Shown one piece after another: positions 51,401-62,144 of a stretch of DNA of 64,000 bases. The DNA is from Tetrahymena thermophila SB210 (lineage: Eukaryota > Ciliophora > Oligohymenophorea > Hymenostomatida > Tetrahymenidae), in NCBI RefSeq assembly GCF_000189635.1, contig NW_002476577.1, positions 71,512-135,511 on the forward strand. The letters are read 5' to 3'. Made by a program: the position numbers and the translations under genes. The notes under the pieces were generated by a model. The model was not told where the DNA came from. It saw only the letters and a list, made by a program, of their open reading frames with translations, and ran no database searches. Each line of letters opens with the position of its first letter. Positions within the stretch are counted from its first letter, which is position 1.

Positions 51401-54011
51401 ATTTAAAAATAGTTTTAATTTATAAAATATCTTAAATTTTGAATTAAACTTGATTTGCATTATATAAAAGCAAAAATTAAATTGGGGATGATGGAGCTTC
51501 TACGATTGGTACAGCACTTGGTAACTGCAAATTCCTAACGAATCTCACATTTTGCATTGGGTAAAATTATTTTATATTTATTTATTGATAACTAAAAAAC
51601 TTTGAATTATTTCAAAACAAATTTCAATAGTTAAAAAATTTATTTATTTTGTTTGAAAAGGAACAATAAAATTAGTGATAAAGGAGCATAAAATATTGGA
51701 TTAGGTTTAAGTAACTGCACTCAACTTACATATTTAGAATTTGCCATAGAGTAAATTTATTTCATTTATAACTTTTAAAAATATTAAGTTAAAGCATTTT
51801 ATTTAAACTGAATTTAAAAATAGTTTTAATTTATAAAATATCTTAAATTTTGAATTAAACTTCATTTACATATTTAAAAGGTAAAATTAAATTGGGGATG
51901 ATGGAGCTTCTACTATTGGTACAGCACTTGGTAACTGCAAATTCCTAACAAATCTCTCATTTTACATTGGGTAAAATTATTTTATATTTATTTGTTGATA
52001 ACTAAAAAACGTTGAATTATTTCAAAACAAATTTAAATAGTTAATAAATTTATTTATTTTGTTTGTAAAGGGACAATAAAATCGGTGATAAAGGAGCATA
52101 AAATATTGGATTAGGTTTGAGTAACTGCACTCAACTTACAAATTTAGAATTTGCCATAGAGTAAATTTATTTCATTTATAACTTTTAAAAATATTAAGTT
52201 AAAGCATTTTATTCAAACTGAATTTAAAAATAGTTTTAATTTATAAAATATCTTAAATTTTAAATTAAACTTGATTTGAAAATATACAGCAAAAATTAAA
52301 TTGGGGATGATGGAGCTTCTACTATTGGTGCAGCACTTGGTAACTGCAAATTCCTAACGAATCTCATATTTTGCATTTAGTAAAAATATTTAATATTTAT
52401 TTATTGATAACAAAAAAATGTTTGAATTATTTCAAAACAAATTTATATAGTTAATAAATTTATTTATTTTGTTTGAAAAGGGACAATAAAATAGAATTTA
52501 TAAAATATCTTAAATTTTAAATTAAACTTGATTTGCATAAAAAAAGCGAAAATTAAATTGGGGATGATGGAGCTTCTACTATTGGTACAGCACTTGGTAA
52601 CTGCAAATTCCTAACGAATCTCTCATTTTACATTGGGTAAAATTATTTTATATTTATTTATTGATAACTAAAAAACTTTGAATTATTTCAAAACAAATTT
52701 CAATAGTTAATAAATTTATTTATTTTGTTTGAAAAGGGACAATAAAATTGGTGATAAAGGAGCATAAAATATTGGATTAGGTTTGAGTAACTGCACTCAA
52801 CTTACATATTTACAATTTGCCATAGAGTAAATTTATTTCATTTATAACTTTTAAAAAATATTAAGTTAAAATATTTTATTCAAACTGAATTAAAATATAC
52901 TTTTAATTTATAAAATATCTTAAATTTTAAATTAAACATGATTTGCATTATATAAAAGCAAAAATTAAATTGGGGATGATGGAGCTTCTACTATTGGTAC
53001 AGCACTTGGTAACTGCAAATTCCTAACGAATCTCACATTTTGCATTTAGTAAAAATATTTTATATTTATTTATTGATAACTAAAAAATGTTTGAATTATT
53101 TCAAAACAAATTTCAATAGTTAATAAATTTATTTATTTTGTTTGAAAAGGGACAATAAAATTGGTGATAAAGGAGCATAAAATATTGGATTAGGTTTGAG
53201 TAAATGCACTCAACTTACAAATTTAGAATTTGCCATAGTGTAAATTTATTTCATTTATAACTTTTAAAAATATTAAGTTAAAGCATTTTATTCAAACTGA
53301 ATTTAAAAATAGTTTTAATTTATAAAATATCTTAAATTTAAAATTAAACATCATTTGCATATTTAAAAGTTAAAATTAAATTGGGGATGATGGAGCTTCT
53401 ACTATTGGCACAGCACTTGGTAACTGCAAATTCCTAACGAATCTCTCATTTTACATTGGGTAAAATTATCTTATATTTATTTATTGATAACTAAAAAACG
53501 TTTTAATTATTTTATACATTTTGATTAATATTTTAAACATATTTAAATAGTTAATCAATTAATTTATTTTGTTTGAAAAGGGGCAATAAAATCGGTGATA
53601 AAGGAGCATAAAATATTGGATTAGGATTAAGTAACTGCACTTAACTTACAAATTTAGTTTTTAACTCTAACTCTGAGTAAATTTCATTTATTACTTTTCA
53701 AAAAAATTATGTTTAAGTTTTAAAGGTGTTATTTAAAATATCTTTATTCTATAAGTAATGAGGAGAAGTTTCTAAAATTAAGATAAATTATCAACTGTAA
53801 AAATATAAAGTTATTGAATCTATTTATAAAGTAATTACTTTTTTTTTGTTTAAAATTAGATAATTTTAAGTAAAATTTTTTTTATTATCTAAAAATAAAT
53901 TTATATTTATTAAAAGTCATTTGCCTGAATAAATAAAAGCAGAAATTAAAAGATTAGCTTAAAAAATAAAAAGATTAGTAAAATTAAAAATAGATTGAAT
54001 TTACTAAATGA
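48442..54011 (+). CDS. LRR gene E: about 20 single-repeat exons including a recent tandem array
   Basis: Exons: 48442-48501 (ATG exon), 48559-48608 (50 nt, THIDLQL), 48806-49042 (237 nt, one LRR plus extra sequence), 49374-49463, 49580-49669, 49772-49861, 49911-50000, then two alternating 90-nt types. Type A (NQIGDDGASTIGTALGNC) starts at 50391, 50648, 51060, 51471, 51881, 52290, 52547, 52959 and 53370. Type B (NKIGDKGAQNIGLGLSNC) starts at 50839, 51250, 51661, 52071, 52737 and 53150, with a 96-nt last one at 53581-53676. The terminal exon is 53726-54011. Total 2439 nt, 812 residues, in frame throughout. Each repeat is a ribonuclease-inhibitor-like LRR. A B-type exon at 50169-50258 has lost its AG acceptor and is left out. 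The terminal exon boundary is less certain because the AT-rich end could hide an intron. Intracellular or secreted location is unknown; no signal peptide seen. Confidence 0.82.
50169..50258 (+). pseudogene. LRR repeat exon without a 3' splice site
   Basis: Coding part matches the type B repeat exons and keeps its GT donor, but where the others have AAAAG before the exon this one has AAAAC, so the AG is lost. Probably skipped; skipping leaves the frame intact. A more decayed LRR scrap lies about 60 bp upstream (50110-50135). Confidence 0.7.
50391..53676 (+). repeat. Two-exon (~410-bp) tandem array with 1,899-bp higher-order period
   Basis: Type A and type B exons alternate with their introns as a unit of 409-412 bp. 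In two places (near 50580-50600 and 52485-52505) the B exon is deleted at the same junction, giving a 257-bp spacing between A exons. Distances between equivalent A exons five apart are exactly 1,899 bp four times (50391/52290, 50648/52547, 51060/52959, 51471/53370). Introns are nearly as conserved as exons. Confidence 0.92.
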
Positions 54012-54321
54012 ATAATTAAATATTTATTTATTAGGAGTATGATAAAAAATAATTGATTCATAAATAATAAATAAAAATTGTAATTTAATATTAAATGTAA
54101 GTATTTATTTTTTATATCCATATTATTTATTTTTTAATTTATACTTCATCTTTTTTTATTAAATTTAAACTGATTTTATTTTATTTTATTGTTTTTTTTA
54201 GAATGAATTGTGGTTTATTATCTTCATTGAAAAGAATTACTATCTGATTTTTTTAATCGCCGCTGCTAAACTGGTATGGAAAAGCAAAATATTTTATCTA
54301 ATTTATTGTTGTGAACATTGT
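54012..54321. other. Short spacer between LRR gene E and the unknown-gene block
   Basis: Tail-to-tail AT-rich spacer of 310 bp. No features beyond T runs. Confidence 0.5.
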
Positions 54322-56462
54322 TCAATTAAATTCGAATATATTTTTTTTATCAGTTTCATTTGTTTGGTAATGTTATCTGGTTTTGGTTTTTGAACTATCG
54401 AGATAATTTTCATCATCAATTGAAAAATCTTCATTTTGATCTTCGTCGGAATAATCCATTTAACTATTTTAATCTTCTATTTAACTATTTTAATCTTCTA
54501 TTTCACTATCCAAATCACTATTTTAATCATTTTGTTAGTTTTGTTAGTTTTTTTAGTTTTGATAGTTTTGATAGTTTTCATCATTTTAATAACTTTAATT
54601 AATTTACTCAACTAAATAATTGTAAGTATCTGGATAATTAGAAGAATTAAAACATTCTGGAAATTTATTTTAGCCCATATCAGATAAAATTTATTAAATT
54701 TCAGACTGATAAGGTTATTCCTCACAAGTTTTTTTTCCTACTTTTCTTTTTTCTTTATTTTCTTTCTTTTTTTCTTGAGAATTTCTGACCATTGTCAAAC
54801 ATAAACCAACAATTCCACGATAAGATTCCATTCTTTCATCAGTATTTACAAAATCCGAAAAAGAATTAATTAAATTATCAAACATTTTATCTTCATCAAG
54901 ATTTTCATTTGTGAATTTTTTAACAATAAAATAAGTACCTAGTTCAATAAAATCTAAAATAAATTGTTTTGCTGTTAATAATTAATTAGCTTCTAATTTT
55001 TTTTAGTTTTCATCGCAGTTGTAAATTATTTTAATCTATTCAAATAATTCTTAAAATGAATCACAATATTATCCATCCGATAATTCTTTTAATCTTTGAT
55101 TTACATTTTTAAACTAATAATCAACATCATCATCCCAATCCATAAGATCGATCTATCTCAAATAATCACTTGTTTATTCTGAGTTAGTAAATTTAGACAA
55201 CAAAGAGAAAAATACTATTGGAATTTTAATAATTATCTTCTTTCTCACAACCCAACCAATAATTTTCTTGATACAATCTGAAAAAGAATCAATTGCTTGA
55301 TCATATTTTTCCTGTAAAAATTTCAAGAAAACTTTACAACCAGAAGTTTGATCAATACTGATTTCGTCTTGTAACAAAAGTTTATTTATTTCGCATATTT
55401 GTTTGGAAATGTATTCTTGAGTAGGAATATCAAATTACACTTGAGTACCTGTTAATAAACTTTTTAAATTTTCATAAGATCCTTACAAAAATGTTGGGAT
55501 ATGTTCAACTATCAAAGTAATAATTTCTATTTGANNNNNNNNNNNNNNNNNNNNNNNNNNNNNNNNNNNNNNNNNNNNNNNNNNNNNNNNNNNNNNNNNN
55601 NNNNNNNNNNNNNNNNNNNNNNNNNNNNNNNNNNTTCTTATAGAAATTTTTAATCAACAAATTCCTATAAATTTTTGATATTGCCCTCGTCGAAATAATA
55701 TTGGACAACCATAAATTCTTTTTTCATATCTTTTTTTTAAAATTTAATTAATTGATTCTTTTTCAAGACAACAGTTGATAAATAAATATTAAATTCTGAT
55801 TAATCATCATTTTCCAATAATGTTATTGGTTTTTTATCATATTTTGATTCTAATGATTTTTTAATTGAAGAAACTAAATAAATTGGTTTTTTTATGGTTT
55901 TGATAATATTTTTGAAAATTTTAGAACAGAATATTTCCAATTCTTAACCAATTGGATTGAGATTATTATCGCAATATGGTTATTCCATAATGCACAAACA
56001 TAATAATTTTAAAATATTAATCTTTTTCTCTTTATTGCCCGAATACATTTCCATCAAATATTCTGAAATACAAAAAAATTTGGGAAATATGTATCTTGTC
56101 ATTAAGAATGATTAATCTTTGTTGAGATTGTTAATTAGATTGTAAAAATTCTCATCAAGTATTTCCATGTCTTTCTAAACTATGTGAGTAGAAAATAATG
56201 ATATTAATTTTAATGGATCATCTCTATTCCATTCTTTTTCTCTACTTTGTTATTGCAACAATATGAAAAAATTATTATCAAATAATAATTGTTTGTTTGT
56301 ATTGGTTATTAATTTATTGAGAATTAAATCATCTTTTTCTTCGAGGTTTTCAGTGATGCGCGCGGCTACCTAGGTTATTTTTTAATCAGTTTTTTAATCA
56401 GTTTATTTTGTAATTGGTTTATGAAATTATGGTACAAATCTATTAAATTTTTACAATCTCAT
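54322..56462 (-). CDS. Unknown large intronless protein with UBA-like segment and acidic tail (V1, gap inside)
   Basis: Read from ATG at 56460-56462 to TGA at 54322-54324, interrupted by 100 N (55535-55634). The two visible parts code for 276 and 404 residues. In-frame TAA/TAG are frequent and there is no TGA. The N-terminal half is helical with no motif I recognise. Towards the end, after a KKKENKEKRK basic patch, a segment IQQILSDMGQNKFPECF followed by an aromatic helix resembles a UBA (ubiquitin-binding) domain with its MG turn; then come repeated DQNSQ and NYQN units and an acidic tail. A small GC-rich island (GCGCGC at 56356-56362) encodes VAARIT. An upstream exon cannot be excluded: an ATG at about 56590 opens another frame. 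The gene is divergent from V2. UBA assignment is a guess from the motif. Confidence 0.7.
55535..55634. other. Assembly gap (100 N) inside V1
   Basis: Run of exactly 100 N; true size unknown. Confidence 0.99.
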
Positions 56463-56834
56463 TTCTACAAATTTTTACACAATCTTTATCAAATTTATAT
56501 TTTGTAAAATAATATTTTGTAAAATAATATTATGATTACAAAAAATAATAAAACAAACCAAAATTCTTATTTAACACTCTGTGATTCATTTTATTTTTAT
56601 TCATAACAAAGAAAATCCAAAATTATTTAATAATATCCTTTTTCTTATTTTATTTTTTTAATTAAATTAAAATTTAGATCAATGTTTTAAATTATGTTGT
56701 TAGTTTTGGTATTGGGATAAAACATCGCTAATTCGGACAATGTCTAAAAAGAATCAAAACCTAATAGACTTATTAAACTATTGAGATAATTATGATAATT
56801 AATCAAATCCATTTTTACTTTTTTCAAATATACT
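56463..56834. other. Divergent spacer between V1 and V2
   Basis: 372 bp of AT-rich DNA with a short tandem repeat (TTTGTAAAATAATATT, about 56500-56533). Would contain both promoters. The open frame beginning at about 56590 on the minus strand may be chance. Confidence 0.5.
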
Positions 56835-59800
56835 ATGGAAGAATAAAAGTTATCATCATCTTTTATCGATAAATTTATTGATTCTACTTAGGATTTGGAC
56901 ATCAAAAACAATCTGTCCTATTACTTTATGACTATGGGAATTACTGATGTGAATATTTTCATTCATTAATTTTTTGCGAAATGTGTTGAGATAGGAATTT
57001 AAGATAGCACACTCTGCGATAAATTTTAAAAATATCTCACATTGAAATTCAGTCTCAATCCAAAAAATTAATAGATAAAAATGGATACAATTAGTACAAT
57101 CTTCAATAATTATCACAAAGATTATCCAGAAACATTAATGTTGATATTAAATTAAATGAAACATAATCAAGGAAATACTATCTTATGGAAAAAGTAATTT
57201 AATTTTGATCCTCAATCATTAGGTTTTGAATAACATCACATCAGCAATTATCTAAAAACTATTATTTTTTTTTCTAATTTCAATTAAGAATATTATGTTA
57301 AATAAATTTATGATAATGTTTGTCTCTAATTCAATTAATAAAATTTTAATATTCTCCAGAATGAATAAACTAGTGGAAACACCGGCCTTTAAACTATTTA
57401 CAATCTTTATTATCAACAGATAAAACAAGTTGGAAACAATATCCTTAATTATTTTTCAGAAGATAATGATCATGGCAAATTAGAAAAGTATCTTAAAAAA
57501 TTAGAGGGATTTGGTATTTACTAAAAATAAGAAAAATTTGATAGGTAAGAAGAAATTAAGGAAATATTGGGAAATGATTATGATTTACTAAAACAATACA
57601 ATCCGAACAACATAATCAGAAATTTACAAATCACAAAAGAAAAAAATCCGATTATTTTTGGTCTTATGAAACTTTATTTCGAAAATTTAATAAAATAATT
57701 TACTGAATAATAAGATAATTAATACAATGATATTCTCGGCCAGTATTAAAAAGTTGTTTTTCAAAAATAAAATTATTCTCCAATTCCCTCTAATAATTTG
57801 GGAATAGATAATTGGAAAATTAGTTTTGATTATTTTTGTGATGATGATAAGTCATTGGTTAATAAAATTAAATTCTTTTGTTTTGATGCACTTGATAAAA
57901 TAAAAAATTAAGAAAAGAAATTAATAGTTAGTTGTTAATCTTGTAATGTTTGTATTGTGATTGATGTTGTAAAAAAGAATAATAAATTTTTCTTTTAATT
58001 ACCAGATAAAAAAAATAAAGAAAAAAAGATATTTTAGGTTAATATCGATTAATTGGGTGTGGAAGATACAATTGATAATTTTTTATTAATTGTTAATTAC
58101 ATTCAAATAGAAATAAATTATTTTTGTCATTAAGATAAGATTCAACTCAGAAATAAAAACGATATTTTTGGTAAAATAGAGATTGAATTATTACAAGAAT
58201 TACAATCTGAATTGCGAACTATTTCAGGTGAATTGTTATTAGGTTAAGAATATCTTTAAATAAAAATTTTTGATAAAATTTATGATATTGTGATGTTAGA
58301 TGGAAAACCATATCACAAAGGTTAATTATTATTGGACATTTACTATGAAGTTACAAGAGATTATTTACATGAAAGTATTGTGAGATATTACAATAAAAAT
58401 AAGGAAAGTTTAACCAATGAAGATCTGAAAAATATTGAAAAACTCACAGAAAAGAAAATATTTTTATTTAAAATTAATGATGAGATGATACATTTTGATT
58501 ATTAAAAATATTTGACATAATTTCCCGAACTCAAAATACAAAAATTAAATTAATTCCAAAGTAAAATGGAAAGATTAGAATCAATAGTTAAAATAGACAA
58601 AGAATCAATTAAAAATAATTTTATGTTAAATTTAAAATTAAATTCCATCTAAAAAAAATTTGATATTTTGACCAATAATTAAATTCATAAAATTGTAGAA
58701 GACATTCAATTTATCAATATTTATTTTTATGAAATTTCGGGTGAAACAAGAAATTTAATGGTAAATCGTCTTCTCAATCTTTAAAGTAATGAGATTATTT
58801 GTTTTAGTTAATTTTTTAAATCAACTAATTTAACTTCTATTATTGGAGAGAGCGATGAATCTTCAATGAATTATGTTTCACAATGTATTTATTTTTATTT
58901 TTGTAATTGGTTGCTTGAAAATAAAGTAAATAATAACGCGGTGCCAAATGATCCCAATTTAAATTCTACGATAGCTAATTTAATAAAAGAACATATGCTT
59001 ATTATTAAAAATTTTGATAATCTTCGTGAATAATCTTTATTATTTTTCGATTAAGATTTGATATTTTATTTTAACAAAATAAAGAATGAAGATATTAAAG
59101 AAAAAATAAAGAAACTATTTGATCAACACAATATTACAATAAATAAATTATCTAATAATTATTAGGGTTTGAGAATTTTAGTACAACGTTTATCAATAAC
59201 TTATGAAATGAATGAAATATTAAAATTTTTACAAAATTTACTTATTTCTGAAAAATATGATTAATTAAATTAAATTTTTGATGATCTTTTTTCTCTTTCG
59301 TTAACATTGTTATTTTATTTTAACAGGGAAAGTGCGGAACAATAAATTTCAATTGATATTCTGAAATAATAAGTAACATAATTTGAAATGAAAAATAGTA
59401 GTTTTTTTTTGGGAATGTTTTTCATTATTTATCACATTTTAGGGGAAATTAAATAAAAAACAGAAAAATACTATAACGAAAAATAAGAATAATTTAAAAA
59501 TATTTCTGATAATTAGTTAAACTTGGATTAGTTAAAACAATTGGAATAAGAAACAACTGATTTAATTACCAAATCAAAACCAATCGAAGATGATATTTAT
59601 AGTTTATTTTTGGATAGAGAAGAAAAGCCGGTTGTCAGAATCAATAATTTACCACCAGAATTCAAAGATCCAAATGGATTTGAAATTAGAATAACAAAAC
59701 AATATGATTAACTTTATGTTGATCCAGAAGAACATCGAATTGGATTATCTTTGAATAAAATACAGATGGATGAAATCTCAAATTGTATTTTGAAAACATT

Positions 59801-60584
59801 CAGAACCACGGAATAAAAAATAGAATAAGATGATGAACATGGAAAAGAGAACGAATTAAAAAAACAATTAAAAACAACGAAGATTTTAGAATGGAATTTA
59901 AAACTGTGGAGTATGACCATCGGCTTGTTTGACCAGGTTAATAAAAATATCAATGATTCCGATGATATTACTATTCATTGTTTTGCACCATTTAATTTTG
60001 TTGATACAAAAAATTAAGAACTGAATATTATTTTATTAGAAAAGAAAAATACTGAACTGTTGTGTAGATTAATAAATGATGATAATATTGAATTTCAACA
60101 AAGTTTATTTATTAGATTTGTAACAGAAAATACAAAAAATACAGAAAATACAGGAAATAGTTTCGATTGTTCAGAAGAAAATAAGAAAAAGATATTTTGG
60201 TTTTTGTAAAAATATTAATTTTTTAATGTTGTTTCTAGAAACCTCAAAAGAAAAAACGATGATCTGAAATTATTCTTTTAAAAAATTGCTGATAAATTTG
60301 AATAAAATAATATCACAATAAGTTCCAGATCTTCATTCTTTGATTAATTTTATGATATTCAACCAAAGAAAAAATGGGAAGATAGTGATTATTTTTTAAT
60401 TTTAATATTTATGTTGATAAAAAAAGAAAATTAAGAAAAAGCAACAATAAGAGAATTTGAATAATTTGGTAAAAAATTTGATGATTAATTTTTAATGTCA
60501 ACCACAGATAAAAAAATAAAAAAAATAGTTGATGAATTAAATTTCAAATCTAATAGATCAAAGTTGGATCCATTGGTTGATTGA
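56835..60584 (+). CDS. Unknown 1249-residue intronless protein (V2)
   Basis: A single frame of 3750 nt from ATG 56835 to TGA 60582-60584 with many TAA/TAG Gln codons and no internal TGA; by chance such a frame is very unlikely. An internal ATG at 57081 is possible, but the upstream 82 codons look coding (MEEQKLSSSFIDKFIDSTQD), so the earlier start was chosen. The sequence is mostly helical, rich in Asn, Lys and Gln. The one local motif is a Cys cluster (SCQSCNVC, near residue 390) that might bind metal. No signal peptide, no membrane segment, and no match that I recognise to enzymes, viral proteins or transposases. Its last 41 nt overlap the 3' end of V3 on the other strand. Neighbouring V1, V3 and V4 share its intronless, Gln-rich style, which suggests a common origin but not a function. 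Confidence 0.8.
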
Positions 60585-62032
60585 TAATATCGATTTCTTA
60601 ACATAATGAATAATAACCTGTATTTTTAAAATTTGTAAAACAGAATAAGCAAAATCTTTTCATTTCGCTGAACATTAAATACAACTCTTTTGTTCTTTCT
60701 TATGTTCTTTCCTTTGTTTTTTCTTATGTTCTTTTTTCATAATCTTTTTGTATTTCTTTTTATGAATACTTGATTAAATTGGAAAATGATTATCTCATTA
60801 CTAACCAATAAAATCTATCAACTTCATACCCAAAATTAACTTTTACAAATTCATTCAATTGAAAAATATTTTACAATTCTTATCTGCACAAAAATTATTG
60901 AATGGGAATGTGATTAAATATTGTTTTTAAAAATTTAATTTTTTATTCTTAACCGCCAATTCTCAAAAAAATATTCAATAATCCTTAATAGTTTATTTTT
61001 CTTTTATTCTTTTTTATTAAATCAATACCTTCATCTATTTTTTAAAGTAGAATGGGAAATTGTATTTTGCTAATATCAACCAATTCCAAATCGCACAAAA
61101 CATAAATAAATGTTGTTATTAACTTTTCGCTTTGTTGAAGCCCATTTTCCAACATAAATTTAAAACAAAGATAAGGTTCGTCATAGCAATCATACAACAT
61201 TAAACAATTTAAATTTTCTTCTGTCAATCTGGTAAAAATAGATTAATCTTTTTAAAATAAAAATTTTAATTATCTTTCACTTACTACTTTATTTTTAAAA
61301 ATCTTATTGATAATTTTATCATTCAATTCCCATTGTTCTAAATTTAAAAGTTCGTAATTATTGTTGATTATGCACTTTGCTAAGAAAAACGGTTATTAAA
61401 ATAAATCATTTCTTATTTTGTCTCTAATATTCAAATAAATAATTGGGGAAATACTGGAAATCATTCCGTATAATATTTTTTTTTTTTTTTTTATTTTGGA
61501 GAAGATTAATACAATCAATTTGTAATTCATTTAATGAGTTGTAAATAGGTTAATCGAATGTCATTAAAATTTAAAATTTTTTATCTATTTCATCTTTTTT
61601 AATAAATTCATCTATTAAATTTTTTATTACTGAATTCTTATGATAAAAATGTCTAATTTCATCTACAAAATAAAAACAATTTGTCCAACATTTTTTAATT
61701 ATGATAACATAAATCATTTACCAATTGCAATAGTATTTGATAAAGTTTATGATGTTGGAAATTTCATCACATTCAGAAAGAAAAATAGAAAGAGAAAGAG
61801 AGGGATTAAATTAAAACAATTTAGATAAAGTTAATTCTTATTCAAACTAGATTGATTAGAATAATTATTTATCATCTTCTGTAAAAGATAGTAATTATTT
61901 TATCTTTTTTTTTATTTTTGGAAAAATATCATATTTTAAATAATCTTGGATAACAATTTCGTGTTACTGAAAATTATTTAATTTTATTTACATAATTTCT
62001 TATTGGAATGTTTTTTAAATTTACAAGTTCAT
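60544..62032 (-). CDS. Unknown intronless protein with frameshift at an A17 run (V3)
   Basis: Coding sequence runs from ATG 62030-62032 (MNLQIQKTFQQEIMQIKLNN) to TGA 60544-60546. The length is 1489 nt, one base too many. The frame used upstream (ending FDQPIYNSLNELQIDCINLL) and the one used downstream (SSISPIIYLNIRDKIRN onwards) are both clearly coding, and they switch at a 17-A homopolymer (T17 at 61476-61492 on the + strand). One A fewer would join them. The 495-residue protein is helical, Asn/Lys/Gln-rich, and near its end has a KERTQ-type repeat and an FCLFCF pair of cysteines. No family recognised. The homopolymer makes assembly error the simplest explanation, but a real frameshift or programmed slippage cannot be excluded. 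It starts 112 bp after the stop of V4 and overlaps V2 by 41 nt at the 3' end. Confidence 0.7.
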
Positions 62033-62144
62033 TGCTTGTCTGAATAAATATTATTCAATGTTTTATATTTGGTGCTCAAAGGCACCATAATTTCAATCGC
62101 GTCATTTGTTCCTTAAATGATTGATCGATTGTTTTAAATTATCC

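Noticed and set aside
56400..56590. Small minus-strand gene starting at about 56590
   Set aside because: A 60-codon frame with low-complexity composition and no support; more likely flank or 5' UTR of V1.
57081..60584. Start of V2 at the ATG at 57081
   Set aside because: The frame continues upstream for 82 further codons with coding character to an ATG at 56835, after an in-frame TGA near 56790.
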